Notes: generated by a model from the sequence alone, not told the origin. A stretch of DNA of 64,000 nt from DASXHZ01 sp036488085 (GCA_036488085.1 DASXHZ010000084.1:29410-93409); one strand, 5' to 3'. Shown: positions 26,697 to 35,620, counted from the first letter of the stretch. Translations and numbers: made by a program.

Positions 26697-26723
26697 GGCC
26701 GGCTGAGAGCCGGCCCCACACAC
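26697..26723. repeat. GCCGGC palindromic repeat, copy 2
   Basis: Identical over 27 nt to 8011-8037 and directly adjacent to the stop codon of the S41 protease gene. On the minus strand it forms a GGCCGGCT/AGCCGGCC hairpin after that stop, so it may help end transcription. Confidence 0.8.
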
Positions 26724-28337
26724 TTACTGGATTTTCGGCGCCGGCTGCGCGTCGGCGGCGAGGGATGCGAGCTTCTGCGCCTGCGGCAGGACCTCGAGCG
26801 CCTTCTCGACTTGGCGGTCGCCTTCCAGGCGATACGGATACGACGCATCGAAGCCGAACTTCGCGGCGATGATCTCGGCCTTCAGCGACCGCTCGATGAA
26901 CTTGCGGTCGTCCGGCTTGGTCAAAGCGTCGCGGATGTCGGCGATGGGCGCCATGTCCTTGTCGGCCGAGAAACGAACGAAGTCTTCGACGAGCTCCGGC
27001 GTGATCTGGACGTCCTTTGTCACATCCGGGTGCTTCGCGACGTACTCGACCCCGTAGTTGAACAGTGCGCTGCGCACTTCCAGGAGCTGCGTCGTGCGCG
27101 AGAGCTGCGCCGGCTTCACCATCACGTCGGGCGTGATGCCGCCGCCGCCGTAGACGATGCGGCCCGTATCGGTCTTGTACTGCTTGCGGTCCTTGAGCGG
27201 CGTGTCGCCCGTGTCGCTGTCATCGGCGACGTAGTAGTCGTAGAAGGACGAGTAGTCGCGCTGGATGTTACGGCCCGAGGGGGTGTAGTACTTCGAAGTC
27301 GTGAGCGCGAGGCCGGCGCCGTACTGGAGCGTGTAGACGCTCTGCACGAGGCCTTTGCCCCACGACGTCTCGCCGACGATCATGGCGCGGTCGTGGTCCT
27401 GGAGTGCGCCGGCAACGATCTCCGATGCCGAGGCGCTGCCGCGGTTGACGATGACGACCATCGGCACGTTCAGCTTCTCGTGCTTGCCGGGCGCCACGTA
27501 GTCCTGCGCCGCGTCGGCGGTGCGTCCCTTCGTGTAGACGATCATCTGTCCCTTGTCGAGGAAGTGATCGGCAACGCCGACGGCCGCGTCGAGCAGACCG
27601 CCCGGATTCATTCGTAGGTCGAGGACGAGCCGCTGCATGCCGTCCGCCTTCAGCTTGTCGATCGCTTCATCGAGCTCGCGGACGGTCGTCGAGGTGAAGT
27701 CTTTGATGCGGATGTAACCGACGCCCGGACGGATCATCAGGACGTTGGTGAGGGAGTTCGTCGGAACCGCCGCGCGGACGATCGAGAGCGGGATCGGCTC
27801 CTTGATGCCGATGCGCATGATCTTGATGTGGACCGTCGTTCCCTTCGGCCCCTTGAGGCGCTTGACCACTTCGTCGAGCGAGAGCTCGCTGGTCAGGACG
27901 CCTTCCACTTCCGAGATGATGTCGCCGGCGCGGACGCCGAGACGCGCTGCCGGCGTCCCTTCGATCGGCGTGATGACCGTGACCTGGTCGTTGCGCTTGG
28001 TCACCAGGATGCCGAGGCCGTAGAAGCTTCCCTTCTGGCGGTCCTGCATGTCCGCGTACTCTTTCGGCTCGAGGAAGCTCGTGTGCGGATCGAGCGTCCG
28101 AAGCATGCCGTCGATCGAGGAGTAGACGACCTTGTCCGAGCCGACGTCGTCGGGCGCGTTCGACGCGACCGCGGTGACGAGGTCGGTATACTCTTTCATC
28201 CGCTTGTTGAGGTCACTCTGAGTCGGGGTGCCGAAGAGGCTGTTCCCGTAGAATCCGCCGAGGAGAGTTGCACCCGCGATCGCGACGACCAGCGTCAGCG
28301 AAAAGGTCCATGTGCGCGTCTTCGTGATTTTCGTCAT
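26724..28337 (-). CDS. ctpA: C-terminal processing protease (S41A, CtpA/Prc type)
   Basis: A 537-residue membrane-anchored periplasmic protease. N-terminal transmembrane helix (FSLTLVVAIAGATLLGGFY), LDPHTSFLEPKEY, a PDZ domain (GLGILVTKRNDQVTVITPIEGTPAARLGVRAGD), then the S41 core with LRMNPGG, the catalytic Ser in NRGSASASEIVAGAL and Lys in ETSWGKGLVQS. Substrates are unknown; Prc-type proteases tailor secreted and envelope proteins. It stands alone, with the repeat at 26697 right after its stop. Confidence 0.95.
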   Translation of the reverse strand: MTKITKTRTWTFSLTLVVAIAGATLLGGFYGNSLFGTPTQSDLNKRMKEYTDLVTAVASNAPDDVGSDKVVYSSIDGMLRTLDPHTSFLEPKEYADMQDRQKGSFYGLGILVTKRNDQVTVITPIEGTPAARLGVRAGDIISEVEGVLTSELSLDEVVKRLKGPKGTTVHIKIMRIGIKEPIPLSIVRAAVPTNSLTNVLMIRPGVGYIRIKDFTSTTVRELDEAIDKLKADGMQRLVLDLRMNPGGLLDAAVGVADHFLDKGQMIVYTKGRTADAAQDYVAPGKHEKLNVPMVVIVNRGSASASEIVAGALQDHDRAMIVGETSWGKGLVQSVYTLQYGAGLALTTSKYYTPSGRNIQRDYSSFYDYYVADDSDTGDTPLKDRKQYKTDTGRIVYGGGGITPDVMVKPAQLSRTTQLLEVRSALFNYGVEYVAKHPDVTKDVQITPELVEDFVRFSADKDMAPIADIRDALTKPDDRKFIERSLKAEIIAAKFGFDASYPYRLEGDRQVEKALEVLPQAQKLASLAADAQPAPKIQ

Positions 28338-28443
28338 AAGTTCCGTCGCTCGAGATATGTGAGTTTAACGCCAGTATCCCGGTGGAGTATTCATCTGTGA
28401 CGTGGTGTTCACCTCGACGTCACCACCGCAAAGGGGTTCCTTC

Positions 28444-28776
28444 ATGTTCGGTTCACTAGGTCTTCCAGAGCTGCTGTTGATCTTCATCGTGGCGCTGATC
28501 GTATTCGGCCCGAAGAAGCTCCCCGAGATCGGGCGCACCCTCGGCAAGGCTCTCGGCGAGTTCAAGAAGGCTACGGATGACCTGAAAAACACGATCGAGC
28601 GCGAGGTGCGGGTCGAGGAGCTGAAGGAACTCCGGCAGATCCCGTCGACGATCGCTACGTCCGTGATGAACCCTCCTGTCGAGACGGTATCAAGGAGTGA
28701 GCCAGTAACGGTTCAGGCCGAGAACGTCACCCCAGTAGCGACTCCGGCAGCGACTCCTGCATCCCAGGCGGATTGA
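28444..28776 (+). CDS. tatA: Sec-independent translocase protein TatA/TatB family
   Basis: A 110-residue protein with the typical layout: a short N-terminal transmembrane helix (LPELLLIFIVALIVFG), hinge FGPKKLPEIGRTLG, amphipathic helix, and a charged, then Pro/Thr-rich tail. The frame is open to 28402, but ATG 28444 preceded by AAGGGG is the right start. It is directly followed by tatC. No second TatA/B gene lies nearby, so it may serve both roles or a paralogue is elsewhere. The DHOR cytochromes have Sec-type signals, so they are not obvious Tat clients. Confidence 0.92.
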   Translation: MFGSLGLPELLLIFIVALIVFGPKKLPEIGRTLGKALGEFKKATDDLKNTIEREVRVEELKELRQIPSTIATSVMNPPVETVSRSEPVTVQAENVTPVATPAATPASQAD

Positions 28777-28778
28777 CG

Positions 28779-29555
28779 ATGTCCGACACCGCAAACGCCG
28801 GTTTCACGGCCGGCGCGACGGAGCCCGAGCGCGAGCTGTCGAAGATGTCGTTCCTCGAGCACCTCGAGGAGTTGCGCAAGCGCCTGATCATTTCGTTTGC
28901 CGCTATTTTCGTGGCGTTCCTGGTGTGCTGGAACTGGGCTCCCCAGATCTACGGCAAATTGCAGGAGCCGATCATCAAGGTGCTGCCGCCGGGCGACAAG
29001 CTCGCCTACACGCGCCTGACGGCCCCCTTCTTCCTCTACATGAAGGTGGCGTTCTTTGCCGGGCTGTTCCTGGCGGCGCCGGTGATCCTGTTCCAGTTGT
29101 GGCTCTTCATCGCGCCGGGCCTCTACAAGCGCGAGAGACGTTACGCGGCGCCATTCATCATCTTCGCGTCGCTCTTCTTCATCCTGGGCGGCTACTTCGG
29201 ATTCAGGTTACTGCTTCCCAATACTTGCGGGTTCTTCGTCGAGACCGGCAAGCAGTTCAAGCAGATGATCACGATCGACGACTATTTCTCGTTCGCGAGC
29301 ATGATCGTGCTCGCGTCGGGAGCGATCTTCGAGACGCCGATCCTGATCTTCTTCCTCGCCCGCCTCGGCATCGTGACGCCCGCCTTCCTGCTGCAGAAGT
29401 CGAAGTACGCGGTCGTGCTCTCGTTCATCATCGCCGCGATCGTGACGCCGACGCCGGATATGGTTACGCAGACCGCACTTGCGGTCCCGATGATCGCGCT
29501 CTACTTCCTCGGCGTAGCGGTGGCGTTCCTCTTCGGCAAGAAGCACGACGCGTAG
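28779..29555 (+). CDS. tatC: Twin-arginine translocase subunit TatC
   Basis: A 258-residue polytopic membrane protein, the receptor for twin-arginine signal peptides. Seen: SFLEHLEELRKRLIISF at the N-terminus, PFFLYMKVAFFAGLFLAAPVILFQLWLFIAPGLYKRERRY with the conserved Glu and Phe, and about six hydrophobic segments. I use ATG 28779; TTG 28773, overlapping the tatA stop, is also possible. It forms an operon with tatA. Confidence 0.96.
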   Translation: MSDTANAGFTAGATEPERELSKMSFLEHLEELRKRLIISFAAIFVAFLVCWNWAPQIYGKLQEPIIKVLPPGDKLAYTRLTAPFFLYMKVAFFAGLFLAAPVILFQLWLFIAPGLYKRERRYAAPFIIFASLFFILGGYFGFRLLLPNTCGFFVETGKQFKQMITIDDYFSFASMIVLASGAIFETPILIFFLARLGIVTPAFLLQKSKYAVVLSFIIAAIVTPTPDMVTQTALAVPMIALYFLGVAVAFLFGKKHDA

Positions 29556-29580
29556 GGCGCCGCTGCAGGCTACCAAAACG

Positions 29581-29796
29581 CTACCGCTCGACTTCGAAGT
29601 CGGCCGAGATCTGGGCGAGGGCCTCGTTGAAGATCAGGACCGTTTCGGCGATCGGGAAGAGGACGGAGTGGTTGCGGCTCTGGAACTCGAGGACGATCTC
29701 GTAGTAGCCGTCCGCGCTGATGCCGACGAGCGTCGCGGCCTTCCCTTTTATCTCGAGCGTGCGGTTGAAAACCGAGACCTTCGCCGGAATCTCCAT
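29581..29796 (-). CDS. Small conserved-looking hypothetical protein
   Basis: A 71-residue cytosolic protein, all beta/alpha in look (MEIPAKVSVFNRTLEIKGKA... ISADGYYEIVLEFQSRNHSVLFPI). The frame is open to 29862, but ATG 29796 fits better: TATCGT ends 9 nt before it, and the upstream residues look like shadow coding. I do not recognise a family. It lies between tatC (convergent) and the terminator of the PpiC gene. Confidence 0.6.
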   Translation of the reverse strand: MEIPAKVSVFNRTLEIKGKAATLVGISADGYYEIVLEFQSRNHSVLFPIAETVLIFNEALAQISADFEVER

Positions 29797-29824
29797 GCGG
29801 ACGTAACGATAGCAGCCGCAGCCC

Positions 29825-29857
29825 AAAAACAAAACGGCGGCTCTTGCGAGCCGCCGT
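29825..29857 (-). terminator. Rho-independent terminator of the PpiC gene
   Basis: 10-bp perfect stem ACGGCGGCTC/GAGCCGCCGT with a 4-nt loop; on the minus strand it is followed by TTTTGTTTTT. It lies 26 nt downstream of the PpiC stop. Confidence 0.9.
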
Positions 29858-29882
29858 CTCAATTGTTCGATCGGGGAAAGCC

Positions 29883-30848
29883 CTACGGCTTCGCCGGCTT
29901 CTTTTCGGTGTGCTTCTCGCTGGCCGGCTTCGTAGCGGCCGGAGCGGGCTTCACGGATTCGGCCGGGGCAGCGGCGGCCGGAGGCGGCGGCGGAGTGAAG
30001 TAGGCCTCGTTGAAGACCGGCTTCGCTTCGTCCTTCAGAGCGTCGAGCTTCGCCTGGAGCGCCTTCTGGTGCTCCTTCTTCTCGATCGTCGCCTTCACGC
30101 CTTCGAACGGCGTGTACTCATGCGAGTCGACCTTGATGATGTGATAGCCGTACTGGGTGCGGACCGGACCGATGACGTCGCCGACCTTGGCGTCGAACGC
30201 GGCTTTCTCGAACTCCGGAACCATCTGGCCGTGGCCAAAGGCGCCGAGCTCGCCGCCGTTGGCGCCGGAACCGGTGTCATCCGAGTCCTTCTTCGCGAGG
30301 TCCTCGAACTTCGCGCCGCCTTCGATCTGCTTCTTGATCTCTTCGGCCTTCGCCTTCGCCTGCTCCTCCGTGAGCTCCGGCTTGCCCTGCTGGGCGGCGG
30401 GGCTTCCCTTGAACGCGATCAGGATGTGGCGCGCCTTGACCTGCTCGTAGTCCTTCTTGTTCTCGTTGTAGATCTTCTGGAGATCGGCATCCGAGAGGGT
30501 GACCGACTTGTCGATCTTGCCGAGCTGCGCGTTGGCAACGAGGTTGTCCTTCATGAGCGCGAGCTGCTGCTGGACGGCTGGGTCGTTCTCGAGCCCGTTC
30601 TTGTAGCCGAGCTGCGCCAGCATCTTCATGCGGAGGAAGTCCTCGGCGAACTGCTTCTTGCCGGGACCCATTGCGTACTGCTGGTACTCGGCCGGAAGCG
30701 TCTTGAGGGCGCTCTCGAACTCCGACTGCTTGACGGTGATGTTCCCCGCGGTGATGATCACCGGATCGCCGGTGGTCGGTTTGTCCTGCGCCATGGCGAC
30801 CGACGCGCTGAGCGCGAGTCCCATCAAAATCATGGTCGTCTTCTTCAC
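29883..30848 (-). CDS. Periplasmic peptidyl-prolyl isomerase, PpiC/parvulin type
   Basis: A 321-residue exported foldase. Signal peptide (MKKTTMILMGLALSASVAMA), an N-terminal SurA-like helical domain, and a parvulin domain (VKARHILIAFKG...GAKFEDLAKKDSDDTGSGANGGELGAFGHGQMVPEFEKAAF...GPVRTQYGYHIIKVD). The C-terminus is a Pro/Ala/Lys-rich tail. An AAGGAGC precedes the ATG and a clear terminator follows. It probably helps outer-membrane or secreted proteins fold. Confidence 0.94.
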   Translation of the reverse strand: MKKTTMILMGLALSASVAMAQDKPTTGDPVIITAGNITVKQSEFESALKTLPAEYQQYAMGPGKKQFAEDFLRMKMLAQLGYKNGLENDPAVQQQLALMKDNLVANAQLGKIDKSVTLSDADLQKIYNENKKDYEQVKARHILIAFKGSPAAQQGKPELTEEQAKAKAEEIKKQIEGGAKFEDLAKKDSDDTGSGANGGELGAFGHGQMVPEFEKAAFDAKVGDVIGPVRTQYGYHIIKVDSHEYTPFEGVKATIEKKEHQKALQAKLDALKDEAKPVFNEAYFTPPPPPAAAAPAESVKPAPAATKPASEKHTEKKPAKP

Positions 30849-30935
30849 AAAAGCTCCTTCTTGCGGTGCTGGAATTGGTCTGGAAATTGGTCTGCGAGGA
30901 GAAACGGCGGGGAGGAGGCGGTGATTCCGGAGTAA

Positions 30936-32138
30936 TTAAAGTTTGGCGAGCGCGGCTTCGAGACGCCTCACGCCCTCCTGGATCCGCTCCATCGAGGTTG
31001 CGTAGCTGATCCGGATGTAGTCGTCGTTGCCGAACGCGCTCCCCGGGACGACGGCCACGCGCGCCTCGTCGAGCAGGTAGTTCGCGAACGACTGCGAATC
31101 GTGCACTCCGCCCCGTCCGAAGAAGCGCTTGACCTCGGGGAAGACGTAGAACGCTCCGTCCGGGTCGGCACAGCAGAATCCATCGACGCCGTTGATCGCC
31201 GGTACGATCCAGGCACGCCGGCGGGCGTACTCGTCGTGCATCCGCTGGACTTCGTCGTCATGCCCGGTCAGCGCCTCGAGCGCGGCAGCCTGCGAGATTG
31301 AGCTCGGGTTCGACGTCGAATGCGACTGAATCTTGCCCAGCGCCGAGATCAGCTCGGGCTGCGCGATGGCCCAGCCGAGACGCCAGCCGGTCATCGCGAA
31401 CGTCTTCGACATCGAGTTGACGGCGATGACGGTTTTGGGGTGGTCGGCGAACCACTTCATCGCCGAGGCGTGCTTCCGTCCGTCGTAGACGAAGAACTCG
31501 TACGTTTCGTCGAAGATGAGGACGCAGTCGCGCGAGGCGCACCACTCGACGATCCGGGCCACTTCGCTCTCCGCGATCACGGCGCCGGTCGGATTGCACG
31601 GCGAGTTGATGATCACGCCGCGTGTCCGATCGGTCGCGACGGCGGCAATGTCTTCGAGCGTCGGACGGAAGCCGTTCTGCGGGTCGGTCTTCGCGAAAAC
31701 TGGAGTACCGCCGGCGAACTGCACCTGGTCGGGGAAGCTGACCCAGTAGGGCGACGGGATGATCACTTCGTCGCCTTCGGTGAAGAGCGCGAGCGAGAGG
31801 TTGAAGAGCTCCTGCTTGCCGCCGCTGCCGGCGATGACGTTCTCCCGCGCGACATGAATGCCGTAGCGATGGTTGTAGCGCTCGGCGATCGCATCGCGGA
31901 GCTGGGTTGTGCCGAGGGCGTTCGTGTATTTCGTGAAGCCGTTGTCGATGGCGCGCTTCGCGGCCTCGGAGACCGACCGCGGCGTCCTGAAGTCAGGCTC
32001 GCCTGGTCCGAAATCGACGACATCCACCCCTTTGGCCTGCAGTTCCTGGGCGCGATTGAGCACCAGCAGCGTCTTCGACACCTCGATGTCGGAGACGCGG
32101 CGAGTCAGGCGGATTCGTCGGTCGAGAGTCGTGGGCAA
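30936..32138 (-). CDS. Class I/II PLP-dependent aminotransferase (aspartate aminotransferase-like)
   Basis: A 400-residue enzyme. Seen: VDFGPGEPDFRTP, the cofactor-binding Asn in INSPCNPTGAV, Asp/Tyr in LIFDETYEFFVYDG, the Schiff-base Lys in VNSMSKTFAMTGWRLGW, and the substrate-binding Arg in YIRISYATS near the C-terminus. This is the layout of the Ib subgroup of aspartate aminotransferases (AspC/AspB type). It starts at TTG 32138 with GGAG upstream. Exact substrate range cannot be read from sequence. Confidence 0.93.
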   Translation of the reverse strand: MPTTLDRRIRLTRRVSDIEVSKTLLVLNRAQELQAKGVDVVDFGPGEPDFRTPRSVSEAAKRAIDNGFTKYTNALGTTQLRDAIAERYNHRYGIHVARENVIAGSGGKQELFNLSLALFTEGDEVIIPSPYWVSFPDQVQFAGGTPVFAKTDPQNGFRPTLEDIAAVATDRTRGVIINSPCNPTGAVIAESEVARIVEWCASRDCVLIFDETYEFFVYDGRKHASAMKWFADHPKTVIAVNSMSKTFAMTGWRLGWAIAQPELISALGKIQSHSTSNPSSISQAAALEALTGHDDEVQRMHDEYARRRAWIVPAINGVDGFCCADPDGAFYVFPEVKRFFGRGGVHDSQSFANYLLDEARVAVVPGSAFGNDDYIRISYATSMERIQEGVRRLEAALAKL

Positions 32139-32163
32139 GGTCGGCTCCGTGGTAACGCTACCA

Positions 32164-33306
32164 TCATGCGAAACGGCGCGCGAGCGTTTCGCGCAGTCCG
32201 ACCCAGGCAGGCGGAACTTCGCGGCGCAACAGCATGCGGACGAGCTCGATTCCGCACCAAGCGGCGTACACCCAGATCATCTCTTCGCGCCAAGACGGCA
32301 TCACGAACTGCACCAGCCAGAAGACGAAGAGGACTAGCGCCTCATGGAAGTGGAGCTGGAGGTTCAGGAGCAGCAGAAAACCGAGGAATGACTGAAGGAT
32401 CGTGAGGATGATCTCGTGCCGCTGGAGCTGATCGAAGTGGAGCGGCTGGATCTTCCCGGAGCTGATCACGAAGATCACCGGAATGAGCCCGGAGAGGATC
32501 GACCACTGATTGATGTTCGACGACACCATGTTCATCAGCGCCACGTTCGCGGTCGACACCTTCCGCGCCCAATAGAACGCGGAGAGCTTCTCCGGAAACT
32601 CGCTCAGGAACGGCGCGACCCACTGGACGAAGACGAAGGTCGAGACACCGAGCGAAGCGGCGATCGCCAGCATGGAGTTCAGAAATGGATGCGCCGTGAA
32701 GAAAAGGAGCAGACCGCCGCCGAAAAATAGCCCGAGGATCGCGAAAACACGCGCGCGGCCGTGGAAGCTGAGGACCTTGCGGGGAACGAAGCCGAGCTCC
32801 TCGATCGCCTCCTGGTTCTCCTCGATCGGCGGGATCTTCCAGAGGATCCATAGATAGAGGAAGTAGAAAACCGAGAGCGGGATCGCATCCCAGATCGTCA
32901 GCGTCCCCTTCCACCAGATGAACGTGAAGTACGCGATGGGAAGAAAGAGGCCGAAGATCTCGACGGAGTGCTCTTTATCGAGCTCCACGGCGACCAGTCT
33001 TCGCCGGAAGATCGCGGCGACGAAATAAATCATCGGCCACCCGAGGCCGACCAGCAGACGCAGACTGCCGGTGAAGTTTGCGATGGCGAGGTGCGTCTTC
33101 GCGAGGTCTTTACCCGCTTCCCATGCGATCACCGCCTCGACGGCGAACTCCGGCATGGTCTGCAGCCAAGCGAGGATGGCGAGTGCGAGCCCCTGCGACA
33201 TCAGGAACTGCGCTGCCTCGGCTGCCCACGCGATCACGAACGCCGAGAAGAGGATGCTCGGGAACGTCCAGAGCGCGGAGAGCCCCTGCTGCGACTTGGG
33301 TATCAT
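32164..33306 (-). CDS. Na+/Ca2+ exchanger-family membrane transporter
   Basis: A 380-residue polytopic inner-membrane protein with two inverted repeats of the CaCA type: LQTMPEFAVEAVIAWEAGKD...LAIANFTGSLRLLVGLGWP in the first, and VAPFLSEFPEKLSAFYWARKV...LMNMVSSNINQWS in the second. The PE acidic pair and (G/S)N motifs are the ion-binding residues. I use ATG 33306, with TACAAT 10 nt upstream; an earlier in-frame ATG lies over that box. The divergent RNA methyltransferase starts 17 nt away. Ion specificity cannot be told. Confidence 0.85.
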   Translation of the reverse strand: MIPKSQQGLSALWTFPSILFSAFVIAWAAEAAQFLMSQGLALAILAWLQTMPEFAVEAVIAWEAGKDLAKTHLAIANFTGSLRLLVGLGWPMIYFVAAIFRRRLVAVELDKEHSVEIFGLFLPIAYFTFIWWKGTLTIWDAIPLSVFYFLYLWILWKIPPIEENQEAIEELGFVPRKVLSFHGRARVFAILGLFFGGGLLLFFTAHPFLNSMLAIAASLGVSTFVFVQWVAPFLSEFPEKLSAFYWARKVSTANVALMNMVSSNINQWSILSGLIPVIFVISSGKIQPLHFDQLQRHEIILTILQSFLGFLLLLNLQLHFHEALVLFVFWLVQFVMPSWREEMIWVYAAWCGIELVRMLLRREVPPAWVGLRETLARRFA

Positions 33307-33322
33307 CGGGCCGCGGATTGTA
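33301..33322. promoter_or_regulatory. Compact divergent promoter region
   Basis: Only 16 nt separate two divergent start codons (ATG 33306 on minus, ATG 33323 on plus). Minus strand TACAAT occupies 33317-33322; plus strand TATCAT occupies 33301-33306 and covers the minus start codon. Each -10 box thus lies on or against the other gene's start. Confidence 0.55.
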
Positions 33323-34006
33323 ATGAAAGCCATCTCGAGCCGTCAGAATCCGCTCTTCAAGCGCGTGCACGAAGCGATCCGCGAGCACGCGCACGAGATC
33401 GTGATCGAAGGACCGAAAGCGGTCGACGACGCGATCGCCGCCGGCTGGAAGCCGATCGCGGTCGTGCGCCGTGGCGAGGGATTCACGAACGAACTGTTCG
33501 ATGCGCTCACGACGACGAAGACGTCGCAAGGCGTCATCGGCCTGTTCGAGCGCCCGAAGCCGAGGGATCTCTTCCGGAGGGCCGATTCGATCGTCGTCGC
33601 GCTCGATGGCGTACAGGACCCGGGCAACGTCGGAACGATCGTCCGGCTCGCCGCCGCATTCGCCTGTGCAGGCGTCGCGATTCTCCCAGGCTGCGCCGAT
33701 CCGTTCGGGCCGAAAGCGATCCGCGCCTCGGCCGGCGCAATTCTGAACGTCAACATCGCCGAGGTGGCCGCGCACACGCTGATCGAGTCGGGTTGGCCGA
33801 TCTTCGGCGCCGACGCCGCCGGCGAAACGATCGATCCGCCCAACCGCCGCGCGATTATCGTCTTCGGCAATGAAGGCGCCGGCATCTCCTCGGAGTTGCG
33901 TGTCGGCGCCAAGCCGATCGCGATCCGGATGTCGGCACGCGTTGAGTCGCTCAACGTCGCCGCATCCGCCGCCATCCTCCTCAGCCGGAGCTACGCACTG
34001 CGATGA
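33323..34006 (+). CDS. SpoU/TrmH-family RNA 2'-O-methyltransferase
   Basis: A 227-residue SPOUT methyltransferase. Motif 1 DGVQDPGNVGTIVRLAAAF, motif 2 IIVFGNEGAGISSEL, motif 3 RVESLNVAASAAILLSRS; RASAGAILNV is also typical. The N-terminal EGPKAVDDAI part is the RlmB/TsnR-like substrate domain. It probably methylates 23S rRNA or tRNA; the site is unknown. The stop overlaps the rsmI ATG (ATGA), so both rRNA enzymes are co-translated. Confidence 0.93.
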   Translation: MKAISSRQNPLFKRVHEAIREHAHEIVIEGPKAVDDAIAAGWKPIAVVRRGEGFTNELFDALTTTKTSQGVIGLFERPKPRDLFRRADSIVVALDGVQDPGNVGTIVRLAAAFACAGVAILPGCADPFGPKAIRASAGAILNVNIAEVAAHTLIESGWPIFGADAAGETIDPPNRRAIIVFGNEGAGISSELRVGAKPIAIRMSARVESLNVAASAAILLSRSYALR

Positions 34007-34830
34007 GCGTCCGCGGAAAGCTCCTGGTTGTCGGCACTCCGCTCGGGAACCTCTCCGACATGGCGCCGCGCGCGGTCGAGGCGCTGCAGTCCGCGGATGT
34101 CATCCTCTGCGAGGACACGCGCCATACCAGGAAACTCCTCACGCACTTCCGCATCGAGAAGCCGGCGGAGCGGTACGACGAGCACACGGAGGATGAGAAG
34201 GCTGCGCGCTACATCGACCGCATCGAGCATGGCGACGTCGTCGCGATCGTCAGCGATGCCGGCATGCCGCTCGTTTCCGATCCCGGTTACCGGATCGTCA
34301 GGATGGCGCGCGAACGCGGCATCGTCGTCGAACCGATCCCGGGCCCGTTCGCCGGTGTTCTCGCGCTCGTCGCCAGCGGCATCGCCCCCCTCCCCTTCAC
34401 CTTCCTCGGCTTCACGCCGCACCGCCGCGGTGAGCGGCGCGACTTCTACCGCAACGCCACGGAGCTCGGACACACGTTCATCGTTTACGAGTCGCCGGAG
34501 CGCGTCGTCGACTCGCTCGAAGACGCGCTCGCAGTCCTCGGCGACACCGAGGCGACCGTCGCGCGCGAGATGACGAAGATTCACGAGGAGATCGCCAGCG
34601 GCAGCGTGACCGAGCTCCTCGACCGCTTTCGCGAGCGGCCCACGATCTATGGAGAGGTCACGATCGTCTTCGGTGCGGCGAAGGCGCACGCCGCCGAGGC
34701 GGCGCCGGACGAGATTCGTGCGGAGTTCGACCGGCTGAGGACTGAGGGGATGCGCCGCAACGACGCCGTGAAGCTCGTCGCCGAGAAGTTCGGCTTGCGG
34801 AAGAACGACGTCTACCGGTTGCTGCTCTGA
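34003..34830 (+). CDS. rsmI: 16S rRNA (cytidine1402-2'-O)-methyltransferase RsmI
   Basis: Methylates C1402 in the 16S rRNA P site. Seen in 275 residues: LLVVGTPLGNLSDMAPRAVEAL, EDTRHTRKLL, VSDAGMPLVSDPGYRIVRMARERGI, PIPGPFAGVLALVASG, FLGFTPHRRGERR, and a C-terminal helical domain. It starts in the overlap with the upstream SpoU gene and ends one base before the convergent pgsA stop. Confidence 0.97.
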   Translation: MSVRGKLLVVGTPLGNLSDMAPRAVEALQSADVILCEDTRHTRKLLTHFRIEKPAERYDEHTEDEKAARYIDRIEHGDVVAIVSDAGMPLVSDPGYRIVRMARERGIVVEPIPGPFAGVLALVASGIAPLPFTFLGFTPHRRGERRDFYRNATELGHTFIVYESPERVVDSLEDALAVLGDTEATVAREMTKIHEEIASGSVTELLDRFRERPTIYGEVTIVFGAAKAHAAEAAPDEIRAEFDRLRTEGMRRNDAVKLVAEKFGLRKNDVYRLLL

Positions 34831-34831
34831 C

Positions 34832-35449
34832 TCACGCCTTGTCGGGATGGAGCACGGCGCGCGAGAACTTGATGAAGTAGTCGACGCCGGAGGCGAGCGC
34901 GAAGATCATGACGATCCAGAGAGAGATCGTGCCGATGAAGAGGAACTCGCCGAGCTGATAGCCCAGGATCAGAAGCGAGATCGCAATCACCTGCGAGATC
35001 ATCTTCCCCTTCCCGAGCGGTGACGCGGCGATCGTGACCCCCTGCTGCGCCGCGATCGAGCGAAGGCCGCTCACGGCGAACTCGCGGCCGATGATGATGA
35101 CGATCATCCATGCGCGGGCGAGGCCGAGCTCCACGAGCGAGATGAAGGCGGCTGACATCAGCAGCTTGTCGGCGATCGGATCGAGCAGCGCGCCGAGGCG
35201 CGTCATCCGGTTGTAGCGACGGGCGAAGAAGCCGTCGAAGAAGTCGGTGATCGCCGCGAGGAGGAAGATCGCGAGGCCGACGTACTCCCGCCCATAGAAC
35301 TTCGTGAGCAGCACGACGACCAGGAAGGGTACGAGGAAGATCCGCAGCAGCGTCAGCGAGTTCGGGAGGTTGACGATCTCCGACGACACGTTCTCACGCG
35401 GGGGCGTTTTCGCGAGGAGATCGGCGGAAGCTTCGGAAGACATCTGCAT
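34832..35449 (-). CDS. pgsA: CDP-diacylglycerol-glycerol-3-phosphate 3-phosphatidyltransferase
   Basis: Makes phosphatidylglycerophosphate in the inner membrane. The CDP-alcohol phosphotransferase motif D-x2-DG-x2-AR-x8-G-x3-D-x3-D is complete in DFFDGFFARRYNRMTRLGALLD...PIAD. LPNSLTLLRIFLVP is typical of the start, and there are about five hydrophobic segments. A perfect TATAAT lies 5 nt before the first ATG (a second in-frame ATG is 6 nt later), so the transcript is probably leaderless. 205 residues, normal length. Confidence 0.96.
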   Translation of the reverse strand: MQMSSEASADLLAKTPPRENVSSEIVNLPNSLTLLRIFLVPFLVVVLLTKFYGREYVGLAIFLLAAITDFFDGFFARRYNRMTRLGALLDPIADKLLMSAAFISLVELGLARAWMIVIIIGREFAVSGLRSIAAQQGVTIAASPLGKGKMISQVIAISLLILGYQLGEFLFIGTISLWIVMIFALASGVDYFIKFSRAVLHPDKA

Positions 35450-35479
35450 CCAGGATTATAGGAATATCGCGCGAGGCGA

Positions 35480-35507
35480 TTGACATTCCTGCACGCGTAT
35501 CTAGAAT
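35480..35507 (+). promoter_or_regulatory. Sigma70-type promoter of tRNA-Leu
   Basis: TTGACA (35480-35485), 16-nt spacer, TAGAAT (35502-35507), and the tRNA starts 27 nt further on. It is the best full promoter in the window and shows that TAGAAT works as -10 in this genome. Confidence 0.8.
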
Positions 35508-35533
35508 CGCCTTCCTTCCTGGTTTTGATCGTT

Positions 35534-35620
35534 GCGAAAGTGGCGGAACTGGTAGACGCGCAGGTCTCAGAAGCCTGTGACCGTTAGGTCTTGGGGGTTC
35601 GATTCCCCCCTTTCGCACCA
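35534..35620 (+). tRNA. tRNA-Leu (CAG anticodon)
   Basis: An 87-nt class II tRNA: acceptor GCGAAAG/CTTTCGC, anticodon stem CAGGT/GCCTG with loop CTCAGAA (anticodon CAG), long variable arm (TGACCGTTAGGTC region), T-arm GGGGG/CCCCC with TTCGATT loop, encoded CCA. It reads CUG, the dominant Leu codon in GC-rich genes. Confidence 0.97.
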
